From NCBI GenBank assembly GCA_020025095.1, contig JAHHSS010000009.1, forward strand, positions 1 through 27,004: a DNA stretch of 27,004 nucleotides, written 5' to 3'. Of this stretch, positions 1 through 7,343 are shown in pieces; the stretch's first letter is position 1, and each line of letters begins with the position of its first letter. Position numbers and translations under genes: made by a program. Origin of the DNA: Peptostreptococcus sp. (GTDB lineage: Bacteria; Bacillota; Clostridia; Peptostreptococcales; Peptostreptococcaceae). The notes under the pieces are model-generated. The model searched no databases, had not been told where the DNA came from, and saw only the letters and a program-made list of their open reading frames with translations.

Positions 1-76
1 GTATAATATAACAATAAAATTCATTTTTGTATAAAATTTATATTAAAAATAAATAATAAAAATAATAGGAGAGAAT

Positions 77-508
77 ATGTATAAGATTATTAAATTAACA
101 AGTGATGAAGTTATAGTTGGACTCCCAGATGGTGGAATTGAAAAATATCCTATAAGTTCTATTAACTACCAAAATCCTAAAATTAATGATTGTATAGAGA
201 TATTTAAAGATAATGAAGAAGTCATTATTACTAAAAAATCTTCCACTCTAGGAGAATCAGTAATTAATGAATTTAACAATTTAGGCGGCAATAACGCTTA
301 TGGAAAAGAAGTAAATAAACTTGTATATGTACTTCTTGCTTTTTTTGTTGGTTCTTTTGGAATCCACAAGTTTTATGCCGGAAAAACATTTCTAGGTGTG
401 ATATATTTATTATTCTGTTGGACAGGAATACCTTCAATTATAAGTCTTATCGAAGCTATAATCGCCCTTTTCAAGCCAGCAGATGCCTATGGTAGGATTA
501 CTGTATAA
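77..508 (+). CDS. TM2-domain membrane protein
   Basis: A 143-residue protein with two parts. Residues 1-75 are soluble, have no recognised domain, and contain several short beta-like stretches. Residues 78-143 form a TM2 domain: a first hydrophobic helix (about 82-95), the connecting motif GIHKFYAGK, a second membrane segment (about 105-131), and a polar tail. TM2 proteins are small inner-membrane proteins of mostly unknown role, so no function is claimed beyond membrane location. The start is supported by the Shine-Dalgarno sequence AGGAGAG just before ATG. It is the only gene recognised on the plus strand, stands alone, and ends at a bidirectional terminator it shares with ade. A -10-like TATAAT at 2-7 may belong to its promoter, but the -35 would lie outside the window. 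Confidence 0.85.
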   Translation: MYKIIKLTSDEVIVGLPDGGIEKYPISSINYQNPKINDCIEIFKDNEEVIITKKSSTLGESVINEFNNLGGNNAYGKEVNKLVYVLLAFFVGSFGIHKFYAGKTFLGVIYLLFCWTGIPSIISLIEAIIALFKPADAYGRITV

Positions 509-519
509 TTTATAAAAAT

Positions 520-590
520 AAATGTTGATGCTATGAGTTTTAATACCATTTTAAATACGTTATTAAAACTTTACATCAACATTTTTATTT
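520..590. terminator. Bidirectional terminator between TM2 gene and ade
   Basis: A long two-part hairpin lies in the convergent gap. The outer arms AAATGTTGATG (520-530) and CATCAACATTT (574-584) enclose inner arms AGTTTTAATA (536-545) and TATTAAAACT (561-570). T-rich tracts follow on both strands, so it can stop transcription of the plus-strand TM2 gene and of the minus-strand ade gene. Confidence 0.75.
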
Positions 591-654
591 TATCCCTGAA
601 ATACTTTTATTATTAATAACTTTTTGTTTCTTATATTATTAGCTTATAACAATT

Positions 655-2319
655 TTAATCTAAAAAACTATCTTCTAAGACACTATAAAGACCATTTGTT
701 GTAATTCTTATTTCTGGTATTACAGGTAAAGCTATAAATGACAGTGTTATAAATGGATCAATATTCTTATTTACTCCCATGCTGTAGGCCTTATTTTTCA
801 TTTTTTCTATTTTTTCTTTAATTACATAACTTCTTTGATTAGAAATTAAACCCATAATTGATAAAGAAAGACTTTCAAAAATTTTCCCTTTACTAGAAAG
901 GACTATACCTCCATGTATTCTATTTAATTCTTCTATCGACTTCATAATATCATCATCATTATCTCCTATAGCTACTACGTTGTGTGAATCATGAGATACA
1001 CTCATAGCTATTGCTCCATTTTTTATTCCAAAATTAAAACAAATAGATGTATGATACTTCATCTTATTATGATGTCTTTCTATCACTACTGCCTTATTTT
1101 CTATTCCTAATCCATCAACCCTCTGTATCTTTTTTGTGAAAAGTTCTCCATCTACTAAGGATATTGCTGTTTTTTTACTTTTTAAGTTCAACATATCTTT
1201 TGTAAACCAATCAATATTGACTGTATCGTTTAAAGCTTCTTCTAACTCATTTTCTCTCTCTTCGTAATCCTCAATTTTTTTACCCTTATAATAAACTTCT
1301 TTAATATCTACACTCTCTAAATCACTTAAAAGTACTATATTAGCTTTTTTACCTACTGCTATTGCTCCAATATCATTTAATCCATAACACACTGAGGGAT
1401 TGTAACTTGCAATTTTATAAGCTTCCAAAATATCCATTCCCAGACTAATAGATTTTCTTATATTATTACTTATATGACCTTCTTGCATTATGTCCTCTAT
1501 ATGTTTATCATCTGTGCAAAAAGTAAATAATGATGTGTCTATTTTATTTTTAACTATTCCCTCCACTATATTTGTTAAATTTTTTGCAGCAGAACCTTCT
1601 CTTATATGAATATACATCCCCTGTCTTACTTTAGAAATTGCATCTTCATAGCTACTGCATTCATGATCAGTCAAAATTCCAGACATTATATAAGCTGATA
1701 GCTCTTTTTCTTTTATTCCTAAAGCATGACCATCTTTGGGTCTAGATTGAAAGATAGACAGTTTTTCCATCATTGATTTTTCACAATCTACTACAGCTCT
1801 ACAATCCATTACTTCTCCAAGACCTAAAATTCTATCATTTTTTAAAATAGACTTCATAGTTTTTCCGTCTAATATTGCCCCTGAATCCTCACCTTTTTTA
1901 GCAGGAACACAAGAAGGCATCATTATATATACATCTCCATAAGAGTCCTCTGTATCACTTAAAATATATTCTATTCCTTTGATACCACTTACATTGGCTG
2001 CTTCATGAGGATCTGCAATAAATGTTGTAGTACCACATTTTGAAGCATAGTATACTAATTCTCTAGGTCTTGACATAGTAGATTCAAAATGAAGATGAGA
2101 ATCCACAAAACCAGGTGCTAAAAATAAACCACTGCAGTCTATTTCTTTTTTTCCATTGTATTTACCTACTCCTACTATATATCCATCTTGAACTGCTACA
2201 TCTGATTTTACTATTTCTCCCGTTTGAAGAAGCAAAACAGATGCGTCTTTAAAACATAAATCTGCCGTTTTTCTAGCAAGAACGTAATCTTTCAATTCGA
2301 TATACTTTTCTACATTCAT
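655..2319 (-). CDS. ade: Adenine deaminase
   Basis: Converts adenine to hypoxanthine and ammonia (EC 3.5.4.2), a purine salvage step in the cytoplasm. The 554 residues match the usual size of the AdeC/YerA-type amidohydrolase family. Metal-binding and active-site signatures are visible: PGFVDSHLHFESTM around residues 69-82 with H75 and H77, DPHEAANVSG from 103, GLGEVMD with the bridging Glu, DGHALG, TDHE, and the C-terminal SVSHDSHNVVAIG block typical of adenine deaminases rather than other amidohydrolases. The start is ATG with an AAGGAAA Shine-Dalgarno sequence. It lies 58 nt downstream of the broken dehydrogenase gene with no terminator seen between them, so the two are probably co-transcribed. 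No purine riboswitch was seen in the short upstream gap. Confidence 0.95.
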   Translation of the reverse strand: MNVEKYIELKDYVLARKTADLCFKDASVLLLQTGEIVKSDVAVQDGYIVGVGKYNGKKEIDCSGLFLAPGFVDSHLHFESTMSRPRELVYYASKCGTTTFIADPHEAANVSGIKGIEYILSDTEDSYGDVYIMMPSCVPAKKGEDSGAILDGKTMKSILKNDRILGLGEVMDCRAVVDCEKSMMEKLSIFQSRPKDGHALGIKEKELSAYIMSGILTDHECSSYEDAISKVRQGMYIHIREGSAAKNLTNIVEGIVKNKIDTSLFTFCTDDKHIEDIMQEGHISNNIRKSISLGMDILEAYKIASYNPSVCYGLNDIGAIAVGKKANIVLLSDLESVDIKEVYYKGKKIEDYEERENELEEALNDTVNIDWFTKDMLNLKSKKTAISLVDGELFTKKIQRVDGLGIENKAVVIERHHNKMKYHTSICFNFGIKNGAIAMSVSHDSHNVVAIGDNDDDIMKSIEELNRIHGGIVLSSKGKIFESLSLSIMGLISNQRSYVIKEKIEKMKNKAYSMGVNKNIDPFITLSFIALPVIPEIRITTNGLYSVLEDSFLD

Positions 2320-2377
2320 ATAATTTTCCTTTCTACAGCCTTTACATTCATTTAAATCTACTTTATTATTAGATAAA

Positions 2378-3316
2378 TTAATATCCTTTTTTAATATTTT
2401 CTACTGTGCTTTCTGCTTTACCTGTTTCAATATAACTTTTCAAATTATTATATAAATTTTTAAATCTTCTATCTTTGTTATTATCTGAAACCCAACTATT
2501 ATGAGCTGTAAGTATAACATTGTCTTGTTCCCAAAGATAACTAGTAACTTCTAAGGGTTCCTCTTCTACTACATCAAGAACTACTCCTCTAAATTTATCT
2601 ATGTATTTTTCTAAGGCTTTTAAATCTATCATATTCCCACGTCCCACATTTATTAGAGTAGAAGATTCTTTCATCATTTCTAGTCTCACAGAATCTATTA
2701 TATGACTTGTTTCATCTGTTTTAGGCATTACACCTACAATTACATCACATTCTCTAAAAAATTCTTCACTATCATCTAAAGAAAAGCATTTAGAAAATTC
2801 CTCTATCTCTCTTCCATCTGTATTTACACCCCAAAGTTCTACATCAAAAGATTTTAATCTTTTAGCAGCAGCTCTTGAAATTGTTCCTGTACCAAGAAAA
2901 CCTATTCTTTTTCCAGCCAATTCTAGCCACGAAAGATCCATGTTCCATATATGCATTTCTTGTTTTTTAAAAGCTTGGTAACTATTTTTGAATACTTGTA
3001 AAATATACATAACTATTGATTCTGCTATTGGTATACTATATCCTGATTTATTATTTGCTACTATTATATTATTTTTGCTAATATAATCAATAGGAAGCAT
3101 ATCAAGGCCTGTGCTTGTAAGTATAATTAGTTTTAAATTTATAAATCTATCCATCTCTACATATTTAAAAGCATCATATGTAAACCATACATCTGCGTCA
3201 TAAAAATCTTCTCTATACTCCATTTCTTTTTCAGGTATATACAATATATCACAGCCTAAATCTTCTTACATTTTCATCTTATCATTACTAAATCTAAAAT
3301 TTAAAAGAACTTTCAT
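2378..3316 (-). pseudogene. D-2-hydroxyacid dehydrogenase, interrupted by in-frame stop
   Basis: The protein belongs to the NAD-dependent D-isomer 2-hydroxyacid dehydrogenase family (SerA/LdhD-like). A Rossmann motif GFLGTGTIS, the catalytic Arg in NVGRGN, Glu in VVEEEPL and His in LTAHNSW are all present; the third Gly of GXGXXG is Ser. The natural start is the ATG at 3316-3314, preceded by the strong Shine-Dalgarno GGGAGG (3322-3327). It gives MKVLLNFRFSNDKMKM and then TAA at 3268-3266. Translation in the same frame continues directly with EDLGCDILYIPEKE and runs open to 2378. Without the stop it would be a normal-length protein of about 312 residues. The only alternative is a TTG start at 3244 with no good ribosome-binding site, giving 288 residues without the first strand of the substrate domain. 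It is best read as a recent pseudogene or a sequencing error. The substrate cannot be told. Confidence 0.75.
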
Positions 3317-3361
3317 TATATCCTCCCAAGTATATTATTCATCTTATCTATTTTTATTGCT

Positions 3362-3424
3362 TTTAAAATTACAAGCCCTTATGTCATATTTCCATTTTAT
3401 CACATAAGGGCTTGTAATTTTAAA
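3362..3424. repeat. Perfect 23-bp inverted repeat upstream of the dehydrogenase
   Basis: Arms at 3362-3384 and 3402-3424 are exact reverse complements of 23 nt, with a 17-nt loop and a GC-richer core AAGCCCTTATGT. It sits about 46 nt before the ATG at 3316. Neither strand has a long T-run directly after the stem, so it is a poor standard terminator. It could be an attenuator, an operator, a transcript-stabilising hairpin, or a small repeat element. No known riboswitch was recognised in the 3425-3530 leader. Confidence 0.7.
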
Positions 3425-3532
3425 TACTTTTTGTGGCTATATAATATTTATCTTTAATTGCAATTTTATATATAAACCTTCCCTAAGAGAAAAATAAGTA
3501 AAATTGATATCAAAACTATTTTACAAATATAT

Positions 3533-3563
3533 AAAAAAAGTGCTGATAGTTTCCTATCAGCAC
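3533..3563 (-). terminator. Terminator of the ribosomal protein operon
   Basis: On the minus strand a 10-bp perfect stem GTGCTGATAG/CTATCAGCAC with a 4-nt loop (3540-3563) is followed by seven T (3539-3533). It begins 12 nt after the rplQ stop codon. This is a textbook factor-independent terminator. Confidence 0.95.
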
Positions 3564-3574
3564 ACTGTTACCAA

Positions 3575-3916
3575 TTATACTAATTCGATTATTGCCATTT
3601 CAGCACAATCGCCTCTTCTTGGTCCCATCTTCATTATTCTTGTGTATCCACCATTTCTTTCAGCATACTTTGGTGCGATATTTTCAAATAAATCAGTTAC
3701 TACTGTTTCATCTAAAACGTAAGCAAGAGCCTGTCTTCTAGCATGAAGATCTCCTCTCTTTGCAAGAGTTATCATCTTTTCAGCCATTCTTCTAGTTTCT
3801 TTTGCTCTAGTAACTGTAGTTTCTATTCTTCCTTCTCTTAGTAAAGCAGTCACAAGATTTCTTAACATTAAGTTTCTGTGAGCAGTTTCACGTCCTAATT
3901 TACGGTAAGTTGCCAT
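3575..3916 (-). CDS. rplQ: 50S ribosomal protein L17 (bL17)
   Basis: Large-subunit protein near the peptide exit tunnel. The 113 residues and the start YRKLGRETAHR followed by LRNLVTALLREGRIETT are diagnostic of bL17. The start is ATG after AAAGGAGG. It is the last gene of the alpha section, 51 nt after rpoA, and the operon terminator follows at once. In related clostridia an ECF transporter block, truA, rplM and rpsI often come next; here the locus stops instead. Confidence 0.97.
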   Translation of the reverse strand: MATYRKLGRETAHRNLMLRNLVTALLREGRIETTVTRAKETRRMAEKMITLAKRGDLHARRQALAYVLDETVVTDLFENIAPKYAERNGGYTRIMKMGPRRGDCAEMAIIELV

Positions 3917-3967
3917 CTATTTCCCTCCTTTACATGATTTCTTGATCATATAGTATAAAAATCTCTA

Positions 3968-4915
3968 TTATTCTTCATTAGGTCTTAATTCAAGGTCTAA
4001 TTCCTCTAGCTTCTGTATTACTTCTTCTAGAGATTTCTTACCAAGATTTCTAACCTTCATCATATCTTCTTCTGACTTGTTTGCTAATTCTTCAACTGTA
4101 TTTATTCCAGCTCTCTTTAAACAGTTGTAAGATCTAACTGATAAGTCTAGCTCTTCTATAGTCATTTCAAGAACTTTTTCTTTCTTGTCCTCTTCTTTTT
4201 CAACCATTATTTCAACATTGCCAACATGCTCAGTTAAATCAATGAATAACTTCAAGTGTTCATCAAGAACCTTAGCAGCTAGAGATATACCTTCCTGTGG
4301 ATTTATGCTTCCATTTGTCATTACTTCAAGAGTAAGTTTGTCAAAGTCTGATCTCTGACCAACTCTAGTATTTTCAACATGGTAGCTTACCTTCTCAATT
4401 GGAGTGTAGATAGAATCTACAGGTAGGACACCTATTGGCATACTATCATTCTTGTTTTCTTCAGCAGATATATATCCTCTGCCTTTGTTAACATATATTT
4501 CCATATTCAACTTAGAATCTTCATCTAAAGTTGCAATATGTAAATCCTTACTGATTATCTCTACCTCAGGAGGACATATAATATCAGATCCCTTTACTTC
4601 ACAAGGGCCTTCCGCCTGAATTTTTAAAACTTTAGGTTCTTCGTCATCTATTGTAGCTGATAATTCCTTTAAAGAAAGTATTATTTCAGTTACATCTTCC
4701 TTCACACCTGGAACAGTAGAGAATTCATGAAGAACTCCCTCTATTCTAATTGCATATACTGCAACTCCTGGTAATGAAGAAAGAAGTATTCTTCTTATAG
4801 CATTACCTACTGTTATACCAAACCCTCTCTCAAGTGGTTCAACTACAAATTTTCCATATCTATAATCTTCGCTTAATTCGACAATATCAACTTTTGGTTT
4901 TTCTATTTCTATCAT
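3968..4915 (-). CDS. rpoA: RNA polymerase alpha subunit
   Basis: Alpha subunit of DNA-directed RNA polymerase (EC 2.7.7.6). The N-terminal domain (about 1-232) carries the assembly motif EPLERGFGITVGNALRR-like EPLERGFGITVGNAIRR. A charged linker (about 233-250) leads to the C-terminal domain (about 252-315) with RSYNCLKRAGI and NLGKKSLEEV, the surfaces that contact UP-element DNA and activators. The 315-residue length is normal. The start is ATG after TAGGAGGG (4923-4930). It directly follows rpsK with a 58-nt gap; rpsD, usually placed here in clostridia, is missing. Confidence 0.98.
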   Translation of the reverse strand: MIEIEKPKVDIVELSEDYRYGKFVVEPLERGFGITVGNAIRRILLSSLPGVAVYAIRIEGVLHEFSTVPGVKEDVTEIILSLKELSATIDDEEPKVLKIQAEGPCEVKGSDIICPPEVEIISKDLHIATLDEDSKLNMEIYVNKGRGYISAEENKNDSMPIGVLPVDSIYTPIEKVSYHVENTRVGQRSDFDKLTLEVMTNGSINPQEGISLAAKVLDEHLKLFIDLTEHVGNVEIMVEKEEDKKEKVLEMTIEELDLSVRSYNCLKRAGINTVEELANKSEEDMMKVRNLGKKSLEEVIQKLEELDLELRPNEE

Positions 4916-4961
4916 GGATAAACCCTCCTATACAAATATACGGTCCTCTGAGGGTGAAATA

Positions 4962-4968
4962 CCTCCTC
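4962..4968 (-). promoter_or_regulatory. Shine-Dalgarno sequence without a following gene
   Basis: GAGGAGG on the minus strand lies just after rpsK, yet no start codon with a usable frame follows within normal spacing. rpoA has its own Shine-Dalgarno sequence about 35 nt further on. This is the place and spacing where the ribosome-binding site of rpsD would sit, so it may be a remnant of an excised rpsD. It could instead be a ribosome standby site for rpoA. Confidence 0.5.
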
Positions 4969-4973
4969 AAATA

Positions 4974-5375
4974 CTACACTCTTCTTCTCTTTGGTGGTCT
5001 ACAACCATTGTGTGGTATTGGAGTGACATCCTTAATCATTGTTACTTCTAGTCCTGTAGCCTGAAGAGCTCTTATAGCTGCTTCTCTACCTGAACCAGGT
5101 CCCTTTACGAATACTTCTACAGTCTTTAGACCATGTTCCATTGCTGCCTTTGCTGCAGTTTCAGCTGCCATCTGTGAAGCATATGGAGTAGCCTTTCTAG
5201 ATCCCTTGAATCCTAACTGTCCTGAAGATGCCCATGATAATGCATTACCGTGTACATCTGTTAATGTAACTATTGTATTATTAAAAGTAGACTGTATATG
5301 TGCATGTCCACGTTCTATATTCTTACGTTCTCTTCTTCTTACACGCTGAACAACTTTCTTCTTGCCTTTTGCCAT
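4974..5375 (-). CDS. rpsK: 30S ribosomal protein S11 (uS11)
   Basis: Small-subunit platform protein that contacts 16S rRNA near the E site. At 133 residues it has the family core HAHIQSTFNNTIVTLTD, the SGQLGFKGSRKATPYA segment and the basic tail PHNGCRPPKRRRV. The start is ATG after AAAGGAGGG. It lies 31 nt downstream of rpsM in the alpha section of the operon. Confidence 0.98.
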   Translation of the reverse strand: MAKGKKKVVQRVRRRERKNIERGHAHIQSTFNNTIVTLTDVHGNALSWASSGQLGFKGSRKATPYASQMAAETAAKAAMEHGLKTVEVFVKGPGSGREAAIRALQATGLEVTMIKDVTPIPHNGCRPPKRRRV

Positions 5376-5406
5376 TATTCTTTCCCTCCTTTAACTACTG
5401 TATTTA

Positions 5407-5775
5407 TTACTTCTTCTTACGAGATACAGTTTTTCTAGGACCTTTTCTAGTTCTAGCATTAGTCTTAGTCTTCTGCCCTCTTAGAGGTAGTCCCTTACCG
5501 TGTCTTATACCTCTATAGCATTTTATATCTTTTAATCTCTTTATGTTAAGAGCGATTTCTCTTCTTAAGTCACCTTCAACTAGGTAATCCTGATCTATTA
5601 TCTTTCTTAATTCGTTAACTTCGTCATCAGAAAGATCCTTGATTCTAGCATCTGGACTGATTCCAGCCTTAGCTAATATTTCGTTTGAAGTAGCTCTACC
5701 TATACCATATATATATGTTAAGCCTATTTCAGCTCTTTTTTCTCTAGGTAAGTCTACACCAGCTATTCTTGCCAT
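5407..5775 (-). CDS. rpsM: 30S ribosomal protein S13 (uS13)
   Basis: Small-subunit head protein at the subunit interface (bridge B1), contacting P-site tRNA through its basic tail. The 122 residues start with ARIAGVDLPREKR, carry the helix-two-turn-helix region TYIYGIGRATSNEIL, and end in RGIRHGKGLPLRGQKT followed by a Lys/Arg-rich tail. The start is ATG after TAGGAGGTG. It lies 50 nt after rpmJ. Confidence 0.98.
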   Translation of the reverse strand: MARIAGVDLPREKRAEIGLTYIYGIGRATSNEILAKAGISPDARIKDLSDDEVNELRKIIDQDYLVEGDLRREIALNIKRLKDIKCYRGIRHGKGLPLRGQKTKTNARTRKGPRKTVSRKKK

Positions 5776-5825
5776 ATTATTCGCACCTCCTACGTTACAT
5801 TACTTGAGTTCTATCTTACTTCTGC

Positions 5826-5939
5826 TTAACCCTGTTTCTGCTTATGCTTTGGATTTTCGCAGATAACCATTACTTTTCCTTTTCTCTTTATAACCTTACA
5901 CTTTTCGCATATTGGTTTTACAGATGGTCTAACCTTCAT
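5826..5939 (-). CDS. rpmJ: 50S ribosomal protein L36 (bL36), zinc type
   Basis: A 37-residue large-subunit protein read directly from the sequence; it begins MKVRPSVKPICEKCKVIKR and ends NPKHKQKQG. Cysteines at 11, 14 and 27 with His32 form the zinc site, so this is the zinc-binding form of bL36. The start is ATG after AAGGAGGG, and it ends in TAA at 5828-5826. The position between infA and rpsM is the usual one in Firmicutes. Confidence 0.97.
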   Translation of the reverse strand: MKVRPSVKPICEKCKVIKRKGKVMVICENPKHKQKQG

Positions 5940-5968
5940 TATTTATCCCTCCTTAGACTAAAAAAAGT

Positions 5969-6187
5969 CTACTTCTTACGCCAAGTAATTCTTCCTCTCG
6001 TAAGATCATAAGGAGAAAGCTCTATATTCACCTTATCTCCTTCGAGAATTCTTATGAAGTTCATTCTTAGCTTTCCTGATATGTGACACAAAACTTCATG
6101 TCCATTATCTAATTTAACCTTAAACATTGCGTTTGGTAGAGTTTCAGAAACTATACCTTCTAATTCAATTACATCTTTTTTGGCCAT
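5969..6187 (-). CDS. infA: Translation initiation factor IF-1
   Basis: A 72-residue OB-fold protein that binds the ribosomal A site during initiation together with IF-2 and IF-3. The family pattern is complete: AKKDVIELEGIVSETLPNA, then FKVKLDNGHEVLCHISGKLR, and the C-terminal LTRGRITWRKK. The start is ATG with GGAGGT about 11 nt upstream, a slightly long spacing. It sits between the KOW-domain gene and rpmJ, as expected. Confidence 0.97.
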   Translation of the reverse strand: MAKKDVIELEGIVSETLPNAMFKVKLDNGHEVLCHISGKLRMNFIRILEGDKVNIELSPYDLTRGRITWRKK

Positions 6188-6221
6188 TAACTAACCAAAC
6201 CTCCATTTCACAAGTTAAGAC

Positions 6222-6491
6222 TTACTTTAACTTATCTATCTCAGCTCTTATTAAAGAATCTGTTATATTATCTCCGTTTAGCAACAATTCTTTTATTTTT
6301 ACATCCACAAATTTGTGTATATTTAAATGCTTTATTTTCTTCAACTTTGGTTTGTCTAGCTTCCTGCTTTTTCCATCCGAAATCATAACATAATCCTTAT
6401 CTACAATCCGCACAATAAAGAATAATTTTCCTTGATCCCTTCCACAGGAAGCTTTGACTAATTGACCAACACTTAAATTTTCTGATAGCAT
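6222..6491 (-). CDS. KOW-domain (L14E/L6E/L27E-like) RNA-binding protein
   Basis: An 89-residue protein whose N-terminal half (about 6-40, VGQLVKASCGRDQGKLFFIVRI) matches the KOW/SH3-like fold of the COG2163 type. A Lys-rich segment KPKLKKIKHLNIHK follows. In clostridia a gene like this normally sits between map and infA, and it is thought to bind RNA or the ribosome; the precise role is not established. The start is ATG after GAGGAGGCG. infA follows after 34 nt. Upstream, instead of map, there is about 190 nt without a recognised gene. Confidence 0.85.
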   Translation of the reverse strand: MLSENLSVGQLVKASCGRDQGKLFFIVRIVDKDYVMISDGKSRKLDKPKLKKIKHLNIHKFVDVKIKELLLNGDNITDSLIRAEIDKLK

Positions 6492-6684
6492 AACACGCCT
6501 CCTCTACTGGTTAGTGAAGCTATCGTTAATTGCTCTTTCTAAACATCTCACCTTGCTATAAAAGCTTTCAAAGTTACTTCCATAGCAACCCTTATCGACT
6601 TCAAACAGGGCCAACTTATGTTTCCCATGTCCTTTTGCGACGGGTGTACATCAGTTCATTAATCTAAGAGCCATTGGTTTTTTC
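6492..6684 (-). other. Gap in place of map, with predicted RNA hairpins
   Basis: This 193-nt stretch lies between adk and the KOW gene, where clostridia usually carry map (methionine aminopeptidase); no map-like sequence is visible. It looks less AT-rich than other gaps in the window. On the minus strand it can form a stem TTGCTATGGAAG/CTTTTATAGCAA (with two G-U pairs) and a smaller one built on CCCGTC and GAC-AT-GGG. It also contains a reading frame from ATG 6674 to TAG 6504 interrupted by a TGA at codon 8, without a convincing Shine-Dalgarno sequence. It may be a deletion scar, a structured intercistronic RNA, or a decayed small gene. Confidence 0.5.
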
Positions 6685-7326
6685 TTAAGCTAATGCAGCT
6701 TTAATATCTTCAAAAACCTTATTAATATCTTGATTACCGTTTATATTAGCTATTACACCTTTTTTAGTATAATAGTCAACAAGTGGTTTTGTTTCAGATA
6801 AATAAACTTTTATTCTATGAGAAACTGTTTCTTCATTGTCATCAGGTCTCTGAGTAAGAGCTGAATCACATACGTCACAGATTCCTTCTTTCTTACTTGG
6901 GTTAAATTGAACGTGGTATGTTGCACCACAAGTCTTGCATATTCTTCTTCCACAAGCTCTATCAATTAGCAACTTAGAGTCTACTTCTATGTTTACTACC
7001 TTATCCAGAGAAACATTGTTTTCAGATAAGTACTTATCTAAATACTCTGCCTGGAAGATATTTCTAGGGAATCCGTCTAACATAAAACCATCCTTGCAAT
7101 CTGGTTCAGATAGTCTTGAAGCTACTAGGCCACAAGTCAATTCGTCTGGAACCAATTTACCCTGGTTAATATATTCTTGAGCTTTCTTTCCTAGCTCTGT
7201 GCCTTCCTTGATATTCTTTCTAAATATATCTCCTGTTGATATATGAGGTAATTTGTACGCTTCTACTATATTAGCAGCTTGAGTACCTTTACCAGCACCA
7301 GGAGGTCCAAGTAAAATTATTTTCAT
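6685..7326 (-). CDS. adk: Adenylate kinase, zinc-LID type
   Basis: Interconverts AMP + ATP and 2 ADP (EC 2.7.4.3) in the cytoplasm. At 213 residues it has the P-loop GPPGAGKGT (7-15), the AMP-binding segment STGDIFR (30-36), LDGFPRN (83-89) and a long LID with Cys130, 133, 150 and 153, the four-cysteine zinc site of Gram-positive enzymes. The start chosen is the ATG at 7326, with GGAG 9 nt upstream. A longer frame from TTG at 7341 overlaps that Shine-Dalgarno sequence and is rejected. It lies 17 nt after secY. Confidence 0.97.
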   Translation of the reverse strand: MKIILLGPPGAGKGTQAANIVEAYKLPHISTGDIFRKNIKEGTELGKKAQEYINQGKLVPDELTCGLVASRLSEPDCKDGFMLDGFPRNIFQAEYLDKYLSENNVSLDKVVNIEVDSKLLIDRACGRRICKTCGATYHVQFNPSKKEGICDVCDSALTQRPDDNEETVSHRIKVYLSETKPLVDYYTKKGVIANINGNQDINKVFEDIKAALA

Positions 7327-7343
7327 ATTTATCATCTCCAAAT

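Noticed and set aside
6650..6653. TGA at codon 8 of the adk-KOW gap frame as selenocysteine
   Set aside because: No selenoprotein family match, no ribosome-binding site, and no clear insertion element directly after the TGA.
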